Of a DNA stretch of 64,000 bases, positions 57,523 to 64,000 are shown one piece after another. The position numbers and the translations under genes are program-made. Numbering within the stretch: the stretch's first letter is position 1; every line of letters begins with the position of its first letter. Below the pieces are notes generated by a model, which was not told the origin of the DNA, ran no database searches, and was given only the letters and a program-made list of their open reading frames with translations. The stretch covers positions 62,001-126,000 of the forward strand of contig NZ_JAKGRW010000002.1 of assembly GCF_021555175.1 (NCBI RefSeq), given 5' to 3'. Origin of the DNA: Nocardioides alcanivorans. Lineage in GTDB: Bacteria; Actinomycetota; Actinomycetes; Propionibacteriales; Nocardioidaceae.

Positions 57523-58479
57523 TCAGTGCGCGGAGGCCTGCGCCTTCACCGTGCCCCGCACGACCGGAGAGGTGCTCGCTTCGGCGGCGAGCTTGGTGCG
57601 CTTCTTCCTGGTGGCTCGGCTCTTGCTCGGGGTGTGCCAGTCGAAGTAGCTGTGTCCCGGTTCGGGGTCGCCGATCAGTTCGCTGACCGTGACCAGGGTG
57701 AACCCTCGTTGCCGGAGTCCGCGGATCATCGAGTCGACGGCATCGACGGTGGTGGGGCGGATGTCATGCATGAGTACGACGCTGTTGCGTCGCGCCTGCT
57801 GGATCCCGGTGCGGGAGACGTGGCCGGCGTCGCGGATCTTCCAATCGGTCGTGTCGACGTCCCACAGCACCTCACTCAGCCCGAGCTCGCCGTGGATGCG
57901 CAGCACCCGTGCGTCGGTCGCGCCGTAGGGCGGACGGGAGAGTGTTGGGCGCACGCCGGTCGTCTTGGTGATGAGCTGCTTGGTCTGGCGCAGCTGCCAC
58001 GTCACCCACTTGTCCGACAGCTTGGTCAGGTCGGGATGCCCCATGGTGTGCACACCGACCTCGTGGCCGCCGCGCACGATCTGCTTCGCTGCCTGGGGAC
58101 GGGCCCTCACCATGGTGCCGACGAGGAAGAAGGTCGCCTTCGCCTTGCGGCGCTCGAGGATCTTCAGCAGGCGCTGCGTGTCCAGGCCCGGGCCGTCGTC
58201 GAAGGTGAGGGCGATGCATTTCTTCTTCGCGCAGTTGACGCTGCGCTGCTCTCCGCGCTCTTCCTGGGACTTCTTCCTGTCGGTGGCGGTGGCGGCTCGG
58301 CTGCCTGTGGTCGCGTCCGGCTCACGGTCGGGCTCCTGCTCGTCGGTCGTCGTACCGATCGGCTGGGTCCCGGAGGCGGTGACCTGGGCTGCCTGCGGGG
58401 GCTCGTCACGGGTCAGCGAAACGCCGAGCGTGATCGCCATGGTGAGCGCCAACAGCGCCACCAGCGCGCGTACCTGCAT
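57523..58479 (-). CDS. Polysaccharide deacetylase family protein (NodB domain)
   Basis: 318 aa. Signal-anchor at the N-terminus, a linker rich in Glu/Thr/Arg, then a NodB catalytic domain: KCIALTFDDGPGLDTQRLLK (catalytic Asp and metal Asp), GGHEVGVHTMGHPDLTKL (two metal His), RPPYGATDARVLR, LWDVDTTDWKIRD and SVVLMHDIRPTTVDAVDSMI. It probably removes acetyl groups from peptidoglycan or another wall polysaccharide. A basic C-terminal tail (TRKKRTKLAAEAS) may bind the wall. Confidence 0.9.
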   Translation of the reverse strand: MQVRALVALLALTMAITLGVSLTRDEPPQAAQVTASGTQPIGTTTDEQEPDREPDATTGSRAATATDRKKSQEERGEQRSVNCAKKKCIALTFDDGPGLDTQRLLKILERRKAKATFFLVGTMVRARPQAAKQIVRGGHEVGVHTMGHPDLTKLSDKWVTWQLRQTKQLITKTTGVRPTLSRPPYGATDARVLRIHGELGLSEVLWDVDTTDWKIRDAGHVSRTGIQQARRNSVVLMHDIRPTTVDAVDSMIRGLRQRGFTLVTVSELIGDPEPGHSYFDWHTPSKSRATRKKRTKLAAEASTSPVVRGTVKAQASAH

Positions 58480-58589
58480 GTCCTACCGTCCAACTGTCCC
58501 CGGGATGCCCAGAGGGGATCATCCCAGATCTCCCGGGCTCGCGTCGGAGAACCCCCGAAGCGCGTGTCACCACAAGTTACTGTTGAGTC

Positions 58590-59735
58590 ATGAAGCGCTC
58601 GATCTACAACGACGACCACGACTCCTTCCGCGCGTCCGTTGCGGCTTTCCTCGATCGGGAGGTGAAGCCCCACGTCGAGGACTACGCCGCCGACAAGGCC
58701 CTGCCGCGGGAGTTCTGGACCGGCGCCGGTCGTCAGGGCTTCCTCGGTCTCGAGATCCCGGAGGAGTACGGCGGTGTGGAGGCGGGCGACTACCGCTTCA
58801 ACGCGGTCGTGGCCGAGGAGATGAACAAGGTCAACGCCGCGCTGGGCTCCTGCTGGGGCATCCACGCCGACATCACTGCTCCCTACATCGTCGAACTCGG
58901 CACCGACGAGCAGAAGCAGCGCTGGCTGCCGGGGGTCGCGGCCGGCGAGATCCTGTTGGCCATCGGCATGACGGAACCCTCCGGCGGGTCCGACCTCGCT
59001 GCCCTCAAGACGACCGCCGTCCGTGACGGCGACGAGTGGGTCATCAACGGCTCCAAGACCTTCATCACCAACGGCTTCTCCGCCGACCTGGTCATCACCG
59101 CGGTGCGCACCGATCCGGAGAAGGGGCCCAAGGGGATCACCCTCTTCGCCATCGAGGCCACGAAGGAGGGCTTCAGCCGCGGTCGCAAGCTCGACAAGGT
59201 CGGTCAGGACGAGTCCGACACCGCCGAGCTCTTCTTCGAGAACGTGCGGGTCACCGACGCCGAGATCATCGGTGAGCTCAACATGGGCTTCATCCACATG
59301 ATGCAGAAGTTGCCGCAGGAACGCCTCGGCTGCGCCATCTCCAACATCGCCCACGCCAAGCAGATCCTGGGTGAGACGCTGCAGTACACCAAGGACCGCA
59401 AGGCCTTCGGCCAGTCCATCGGGCAGTTCCAGCACAACAAGTTCCTGCTCGCCGACCTCTTCACCCGCATCGAGGTGGCCGAGGCCTATGTCGACAAGTG
59501 CGTCGAGGCCCACGACGCCAAGGAGCTCACCGCGGTCGACGCGGCCAAGGCCAAGTGGTGGACCTCGCAGGTCCAGAACGAGGTGCTCGACCACTGCGTG
59601 CAACTGCACGGCGGCTACGGCTTCATGAACGAGTACCGAGTCGCCCGCGCCTGGCGCGATGCCCGTGTCTCGAAGATCTGGGCCGGCTCCAACGAGATCA
59701 TGAAGGAGCTCATCGGCCGCGACCTCGGCCTCTGA
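58590..59735 (+). CDS. Acyl-CoA dehydrogenase
   Basis: 381 aa, standard length. FAD- and substrate-binding blocks AIGMTEPSGGSDLAALKTTA, GSKTFITNGFSADLVITAVR, KLDKVGQDESDTAELFFENV and the C-terminal LHGGYGFMNEYRVARAWRDA, RVSKIWAGSNEIMKELIGRD. The catalytic base is the conserved Glu in GSNEIMKE. It oxidises an acyl-CoA to the 2-enoyl-CoA and passes electrons to ETF. Chain-length class uncertain; long- or medium-chain type by general layout. Confidence 0.93.
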   Translation: MKRSIYNDDHDSFRASVAAFLDREVKPHVEDYAADKALPREFWTGAGRQGFLGLEIPEEYGGVEAGDYRFNAVVAEEMNKVNAALGSCWGIHADITAPYIVELGTDEQKQRWLPGVAAGEILLAIGMTEPSGGSDLAALKTTAVRDGDEWVINGSKTFITNGFSADLVITAVRTDPEKGPKGITLFAIEATKEGFSRGRKLDKVGQDESDTAELFFENVRVTDAEIIGELNMGFIHMMQKLPQERLGCAISNIAHAKQILGETLQYTKDRKAFGQSIGQFQHNKFLLADLFTRIEVAEAYVDKCVEAHDAKELTAVDAAKAKWWTSQVQNEVLDHCVQLHGGYGFMNEYRVARAWRDARVSKIWAGSNEIMKELIGRDLGL

Positions 59736-59751
59736 GCGCCCCTCGTTCCCC

Positions 59752-59814
59752 GGATCGTCCCTAACAGTTTTGTAGTTTCTGGCCCGGGAGCTACAAATCT
59801 GTTAGGGACGATCC
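59752..59814. terminator. Very long, nearly perfect inverted repeat after the acyl-CoA dehydrogenase
   Basis: GGATCGTCCCTAACAG pairs perfectly with CTGTTAGGGACGATCC (16 bp), extended by TTTTGTAG/CTACAAAT with one mismatch, around a 15-nt loop. The arms are much more AT-rich than their surroundings. A terminator role is plausible, but the length also suits a small repeat element or protein-binding site. Confidence 0.55.
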
Positions 59815-59926
59815 CTCGTTCCCGGACTCAGAAGGCGGTGTGACTGCCGTCTCTTGTCTGGACCGGTGGTCTCGATTTCGCGAGACGGGGCCGTTGGGGG
59901 TGGCTGGGTTCTGCGAGCCTGACGGC

Positions 59927-60451
59927 ATGGTGAGCAGTGGTCGCGGGTTCCACCCGGTGATCGGGAGGTGGCGTCTGGTGGGCAAGGCGTTGGACTCCCT
60001 GCGGAGCCGACGGGTACGGCGAGCGCTGTCGATCGACGCAAGCGGCGGAGCCGGGGTTACGCACCCCGACGCAGCGGTGGAGGAGTGGCGTGACGAGCAG
60101 GGCCGTCTGCACCGAGAGGACGGCGCGGCATGGGTGTCTGCGTCCGGAAGCGCGGAGTGGCGCAGGCACGGGCGGCTCCACCGAGTCGGTGGTCCGGCGA
60201 TGATTCGTCCGTATGCGTCGACGTGGGCGGTTGACGGTGAGCGGCACCGCTTGGACGGTCCTGCCGTCATCCACGCCGACGGGACGGCGGAGTGGTGGGT
60301 CGACGGGATTCGGATCCACGGGCAGGACGCGGACAGGTTGGACGAACTCCATGCGGCTGGGGAGCTGACTCTGCTCGCCACCGTCCTGGCCGGGTGGACG
60401 CCGGGCGCGGACCTGCAGGCGCTCGTGGCTGCTGGGCTGAGCCGGGGGTGA
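59927..60451 (+). CDS. Unknown protein with repeated LHR-DGPA-type motifs
   Basis: 174 aa from ATG 59927; the frame is open back to 59840 but that sequence lies next to the large inverted repeat. Four imperfect repeats of about 20 residues are visible: WRDEQGRLHREDGAAW, WRRHGRLHRVGGPAM, WAVDGERHRLDGPAVI and WWVDGIRIHGQDAD. Similar W-DG-HR-DGPA repeats occur in phage and giant-virus proteins of unknown function and suggest a beta-repeat fold. The C-terminus is helical. No functional assignment. Confidence 0.6.
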   Translation: MVSSGRGFHPVIGRWRLVGKALDSLRSRRVRRALSIDASGGAGVTHPDAAVEEWRDEQGRLHREDGAAWVSASGSAEWRRHGRLHRVGGPAMIRPYASTWAVDGERHRLDGPAVIHADGTAEWWVDGIRIHGQDADRLDELHAAGELTLLATVLAGWTPGADLQALVAAGLSRG

Positions 60452-60467
60452 TCCCCAGCCGCTGCGT

Positions 60468-61081
60468 TCAGGAGCGGGAGATGCTGACGGCGAGGCCGAT
60501 GAGGTGGCTGATCCGGGCGAGTTCGGACTCAAGGAACTCGGGGCCGCCGCGTCGGCCGAGGACGACGATGTCGTCGCCCAGCGGTGCAGCGGCAAGCACG
60601 TCGTTCTCGCCTTCGCCCTTCACCTGGATGCAGCGGTCGGTCTGGTACCACGCGATCTCGTTGGGCGCGGCTTGGCTGCGGTGCACGATCTCGGTGCCGT
60701 CCGGCGTACGCCGCACGCGAGCGGCCCAGTCGGACCGGAAGGTCGGGGGAGCAGCTCGATGAGCCGGTCCAGCGCCTGGACCGGGCTGACCGTCAGCTCC
60801 TCCACGGCTTCGAGGTCGAGGAAGAGGTTGCCGCCGGCCGCGTAGCGCGAGATCCACAGCACGTGGACGCCGTCGAGCAGGTTGCAGGCGCTCACGATCG
60901 AGTCGGGCATGGTGCCCTGGGCGATCTCGAGGAGCACGTCGTCGACCGCGGTGCCGTCGTCAGGGCGGTGTTCGACGATCTCGATCGCTTCGATGTCGCC
61001 GCCCGCCTCGCCGATGGCCGATGCGACCCGGCCCAAGGATCCTGGGACGTCGGGCAGTTCCACGCGCAGGAGGTAGGGCAT
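60468..61081 (-). pseudogene. ACT-domain protein, frameshifted (probably sequencing error)
   Basis: From ATG 61081 the protein begins with an ACT domain (LLRVELPDVPGSLGRVASAI, GEAGGDIEAIEIVEH) and continues to DRLIELL. The G run at 60745-60749 (C run on the coding strand) is one short; adding a base gives PPTFRSDWAARVRR, IVHRSQAAPNEIAWYQTDRC and a stop at 60468, about 204 aa. ACT domains bind amino acids and regulate enzymes; this free-standing protein has no attached catalytic domain. Upstream of menB and divergent from it. Confidence 0.72.
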
Positions 61082-61223
61082 GGAAGCACTCTAGCGATCG
61101 GTTGTTTCACGGGCGTCACGCTTTCGCCGGCTCGCACGGGCCCCTCCGCCTTCGACGATGTGGGTACGGCGGTCGGCCACCCGTGCATTCGGGTGCGCCG
61201 CGGACGGACTAACGTGACCGTCC

Positions 61224-62168
61224 ATGAGCGCTGTCGACGGGGTGTCCCAGATCTTCGACCCGGAGGCGTGGGACGTCGTCCCCGGCTTCGAGGACCTCAC
61301 TGACCTGACTTACCACCGGGCGAAGGCCCACGGCACCGTGCGGATCGCCTTCGACCGTCCCGACGTGCTCAACGCCTTCCGACCCAACACGGTCGATGAA
61401 CTGCTGCGTACCTTCGAGCACGCACGCATGTCGGCCGACGTGGGTTGCGTGTTGCTCACCGGCAACGGTCCGAGTGAACGATCCGGCAAGTGGGCCTTCT
61501 GCACCGGCGGTGACCAGCGGATCCGTGGTCGGGCGGGTTATCAGTACGAGGACGGGTCCGCGGCCGCCGGCCACACCGGTGGCGAGGAACCGAGTGCCAT
61601 CGACAAGGCCAAGCTCGCCCGACTGCACATCCTTGAGGTCCAGCGGCTCATTCGCTTCATGCCCAAGGTCGTCATCGCGGTGGTCAACGGCTGGGCAGCT
61701 GGCGGGGGCCACAGTCTCTTCGTCACCTGCGACCTCGCCATTGCATCGCTCGAGCACGGTCGCTTCAAGCAGACCGACGCCGACGTCGGTTCCTTCGACG
61801 GCGGCTACGGGTCGGCCTACCTCGCCCGCCAGGTCGGCCAGAAGTTCGCACGGGAGATCTTCTTCCTCGGCGAGGAGTACAGCGCCGAGGACGCCGTCCG
61901 CATGGGGGCCGCCAACCGCGCCGTGCCCCATGCCGAGCTCGAGAGGACCGCCCTCGAATGGGGCGCCAAGATCAACGGCAAGAGTCCCACGGCCCAGCGG
62001 ATGTTGAAGTACTCCTTCAACCTGCTCGACGACGGTCTCGTCGGACAGCAGCTCTTCGCGGGCGAGACCACCCGGCTCGCCTACATGACCGACGAGGCCC
62101 AAGAGGGCCGTGACCAGTTCCTCGAGAAGCGGGAGCCGGACTGGTCCCCCTTCCCCTGGTACTACTGA
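61224..62168 (+). CDS. menB: 1,4-Dihydroxy-2-naphthoyl-CoA synthase
   Basis: 314 aa crotonase-superfamily enzyme of menaquinone synthesis; it closes O-succinylbenzoyl-CoA to dihydroxynaphthoyl-CoA. Diagnostic MenB blocks: VRIAFDRPDVLNAFRPNTVD, KWAFCTGGDQRIRGRAGYQY (oxyanion hole and the GD... bicarbonate/Asp region), VVNGWAAGGGHSLFVTCDLA, DADVGSFDGGYGSAYLARQ and the C-terminal EKREPDWSPFPWYY. No other men genes are in the window. Confidence 0.95.
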   Translation: MSAVDGVSQIFDPEAWDVVPGFEDLTDLTYHRAKAHGTVRIAFDRPDVLNAFRPNTVDELLRTFEHARMSADVGCVLLTGNGPSERSGKWAFCTGGDQRIRGRAGYQYEDGSAAAGHTGGEEPSAIDKAKLARLHILEVQRLIRFMPKVVIAVVNGWAAGGGHSLFVTCDLAIASLEHGRFKQTDADVGSFDGGYGSAYLARQVGQKFAREIFFLGEEYSAEDAVRMGAANRAVPHAELERTALEWGAKINGKSPTAQRMLKYSFNLLDDGLVGQQLFAGETTRLAYMTDEAQEGRDQFLEKREPDWSPFPWYY

Positions 62169-62202
62169 GTTTCAGGCGTTTGCGCAGGTCAGGAACGGTT
62201 TG

Positions 62203-62220
62203 GGGGTCGCCCGACCCCCT
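62203..62220 (+). terminator. Hairpin after menB
   Basis: GGGGGTC-GCCC-GACCCCC, a 7-bp GC stem with a four-base loop, 34 bases after the menB stop. Likely the menB terminator. Confidence 0.6.
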
Positions 62221-62337
62221 CTGGTCCGCAAAAAGTCCGCAAGAATCTCAGCGGCGCTTTCGGAGCAGGCATCGCGCAGGTGAGCAGCCGTCAGGCGCGC
62301 GGAATCTCCTTGGCCGTGTCGGCTCGCGCTGCTACAG

Positions 62338-62430
62338 TTGGTGATCTGGGCTGGCCGCAAGGCCCTGGTCCAACCTTTAGGCGGGGACATCCCCCGCCAC
62401 CCTCTTGAGGCGGGTTCTTCCCGCCTCAAG
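62338..62430 (+). ncRNA. Three-hairpin structured leader upstream of the DUF3800 gene
   Basis: Hairpin 1: TTGG...GGCC-GCAA-GGCC...CCAA (62338-62374) with a GNRA tetraloop. Hairpin 2: GGCGGGG...CCCCGCC (62381-62399). Hairpin 3: CTTGAGGCGGG-TTCTT-CCCGCCTCAAG (62404-62430), perfect 11 bp. It ends 20 bases before the gene start. Published surveys report several DUF3800-associated structured RNA motifs upstream of such genes; which, if any, applies here cannot be decided by eye. Confidence 0.5.
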
Positions 62431-62450
62431 TCGTTTGCAGGGGTCGCGGC

Positions 62451-63146
62451 GTGCGTGAGTTGAGCATCTTCATCGACGAGTCAGGCGACTTCGGTCCTTT
62501 CGAGAAGCATTCGCCGTTCTACGTGCTCAGCCTTGTCTTCCACGACCAGAGTGATGACATCGGCGGCCACCTCGACAAGATTCACGAGGCACTGGTGGTG
62601 CGGGGACTGCCGGCCAATCATGCGATTCACACCGGGCCACTCATCCGACGCGAACAGGACTACGGTCTGCTCGACCGGGCGTCTCGGCGATCGATCTTCC
62701 GGGTCCTGGTCGACTTCGTGCGCACCTGCGACATCACTCACCACTCATGGGTCTTCAGCAAGCGCGAGCTTGGCGACACGGACCAACTCGTCAGCGCGAT
62801 GGCGCGCGAACTCGGCGCCCTCATCCGGTCGAACTACGAGTTCTTCCTGTCCTGGGAGCGCATCGTCGTCTACTACGACAACGGCCAGAGAGAGATCACC
62901 CACCTCGTCAACAGCATCTTCAATGCCCACCTCAGCGTCGAGGTACGCAAGGTGGTTCCTGCCGACTACAGCCTGTTCCAGGCCGCCGACCTGTGCTGCA
63001 CGCTGGCACTTCTGCGGCAGAAGATCAACACCGTCGGACTCACAGCTTCAGAGCGCGACTTCTTCTCAACCCCGAAGGATAGAGCCGAGCGAGCCTTGAA
63101 GAAGGGCTACTTCAAGACGCTCGACCGCAAGCGGTTCGGCGCGTAG
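62451..63146 (+). CDS. DUF3800 family protein
   Basis: 231 aa from GTG 62451. Family marks: LSIFIDESGDFGPF at the start (acidic residues of an RNase-H-like fold), a central VVYYDNGQREITHLVNS and SLFQAADLCCTLALLRQ near the C-terminus, giving a catalytic-like Asp/Glu/Asp set. DUF3800 proteins are found in mobile elements and defence islands and are suspected nucleases. This one sits beside an integrase gene and follows a structured RNA leader. Role unproven. Confidence 0.85.
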   Translation: MRELSIFIDESGDFGPFEKHSPFYVLSLVFHDQSDDIGGHLDKIHEALVVRGLPANHAIHTGPLIRREQDYGLLDRASRRSIFRVLVDFVRTCDITHHSWVFSKRELGDTDQLVSAMARELGALIRSNYEFFLSWERIVVYYDNGQREITHLVNSIFNAHLSVEVRKVVPADYSLFQAADLCCTLALLRQKINTVGLTASERDFFSTPKDRAERALKKGYFKTLDRKRFGA

Positions 63147-63202
63147 GCCGAACCCGCTCACCTGAGAGACGGGTCTTGGGTGAGCGGCCCGCAAGGTTGG
63201 CG

Positions 63203-64000
63203 TCACAAGGAGAGCCCTCTCGGTGGTTGCTGGCGCGCTGCGGGACTGCCACGGCTGGCGTCTGGTGCGGTCATTCGCCGCTGGCCGCCATGTCGAGCGG
63301 AGGGGTTCGGCTTGGATGCGCTGCCACCGACAGCTTGCTTCATCAGGTCTCCTGCCGCAGCCCGCGTGCGGTCTTCAGCTGTGGGCCACAGGTGGCTGTA
63401 GGTGTTCAGTGTCGTGGTCGCGGTGGAGTGGCCCAGAGCTCGCTGGACGGTGACGACATCGCAGCCTGCTGCAATGAGACCCGAGGCGTAGAAGTGCCTG
63501 AGGTCGTGCAGCCGGACGTGCGGCAGCTTGGCGGCCGTGCGCGTGGCTCGCCAGCGCCAAGTGATGTCGTTGTCATACATCGGCCCGTCGCCGACCGTGA
63601 ACAACCAGGCGTTCGGTTCGGCCTCAGGTAGGTGGGTGGTGATGTGCTCCGACAGTGCGGTCAGCAGGTCGTCGGGGAGGAAGACCACGCGCTCGGAGTT
63701 GTACTTCGGCAACCGCACGGCGTACGTCGACCCCTCGCGTTGAAGTTGGCGAGCGATCGTCAGAGTTCGCTGTTGGAAGTCGATGTCGCGGACCTGCACC
63801 GCAGCAGCCTCGCCCTTGCGAAGCCCGGCGAAGGCGCAAAGTGCGACGTAGGCGCGGAAACCCTTGCGTGTCGAAACGCGGGTGCTGTCGGCGTGGGCGA
63901 GGAGGCGGCCGACCTCGGCGACCGTGGGGATCTGCATGGCGGCTTCGGTCTTGCGCCGGCGTGGAAGGGTGACCCCGGCACACGGATCGGCACCGATGAC
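63203..64000 (-). CDS. Tyrosine site-specific integrase, C-terminal part (5' end beyond window)
   Basis: The frame is open from the window edge (ADPCAGVTLPRRRKTEAAMQ) to the stop at 63203, about 265 residues covering the end of the core-binding domain and the whole catalytic domain. Catalytic residues: FAGLRKGEAAAVQVRDID (Arg), LPKYNSERVVFLPDDL (Lys region), VRLHDLRHFYASGLIAAG (HxxR), LGHSTATTTLNTYSHL (Tyr). It belongs to an integrative element extending beyond the window. The internal ATG at 63937 is not the start. Confidence 0.88.
   Translation of the reverse strand, partial: VIGADPCAGVTLPRRRKTEAAMQIPTVAEVGRLLAHADSTRVSTRKGFRAYVALCAFAGLRKGEAAAVQVRDIDFQQRTLTIARQLQREGSTYAVRLPKYNSERVVFLPDDLLTALSEHITTHLPEAEPNAWLFTVGDGPMYDNDITWRWRATRTAAKLPHVRLHDLRHFYASGLIAAGCDVVTVQRALGHSTATTTLNTYSHLWPTAEDRTRAAAGDLMKQAVGGSASKPNPSARHGGQRRMTAPDASRGSPAARQQPPRGLSL

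Noticed and set aside
62404..62430. A CRISPR-like or inverted repeat array near the DUF3800 gene
   Set aside because: There are only individual hairpins, no regularly spaced direct repeats; no CRISPR array was seen anywhere in the window.

Overview
The window is high-GC DNA with dense, often ATGA/GTGA-overlapping genes. Gene content (Streptomyces-like hut order, paaABCDE, menB, Vps62-like and MpaB/DUF2236 proteins, recBCD, many lipoproteins) points to a high-GC actinobacterium, most likely Nocardioidaceae (Nocardioides-like). That placement is inferred from gene families, not from a marker gene.

Layout. 0-6.3 kb: the end of a DUF917 gene, a hydantoinase/oxoprolinase gene and a sugar-type ABC importer form one operon, followed by a convergent IclR regulator. 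6.4-13.3 kb: tightly coupled histidine-utilisation operon hutH-hutU-M20 amidohydrolase-hutF-hutI, with hutI frameshifted. 13.3-20.8 kb: a decayed accessory region. It holds a TOPRIM fragment, a broken tyrosine integrase, an unknown 311-aa protein, an IS630 element split by an antisense group II intron with its own reverse transcriptase, a DUF4062 remnant and the 3' part of a tRNA-Arg that looks like an attachment site. 20.8-25.2 kb: a large FAD/Fe-S dehydrogenase with three frameshifts, then a patchwork of gene fragments and small exported proteins. 25.4-35 kb: Vps62-like membrane protein, PLDc_N/SHOCT protein, amino-acid antiporter, arginine deiminase, Ca2+/cation antiporter, TetR regulator and two coupled MpaB-family proteins. 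35-40 kb: methyltransferase, DUF998 protein and an ABC importer behind a cobalamin riboswitch, so probably a corrinoid transporter. 40-45 kb: SDR, paaABCDE with a palindromic operator, TetR and CopC-like genes. 46.7-55.2 kb: recC-recB-recD. 55.3-62.2 kb: two related lipoprotein-type proteins, a polysaccharide deacetylase, acyl-CoA dehydrogenase, a repeat protein, an ACT-domain gene and menB. 62.2-64 kb: edge of another integrative element with a structured RNA leader, DUF3800 gene and tyrosine integrase.

How the parts work together. HutH, HutU, HutI and HutF convert histidine to N-formylglutamate; the M20 enzyme sits where a deformylase would be expected. ArcA and the APC antiporter suggest arginine deimination with arginine/ornithine exchange. 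PaaABCDE is the multicomponent phenylacetyl-CoA epoxidase. RecBCD repairs double-strand breaks.

A caution for users. At least nine otherwise well-conserved genes are interrupted by one-base losses, almost all inside runs of G or C, and are restored by adding one base. Sequencing or assembly error explains this better than independent decay, so hutI, the FAD dehydrogenase, recB, the ACT gene and the first MpaB gene should be treated as probably intact in the organism. recB also carries a C-to-T-type stop that a homopolymer error does not explain.
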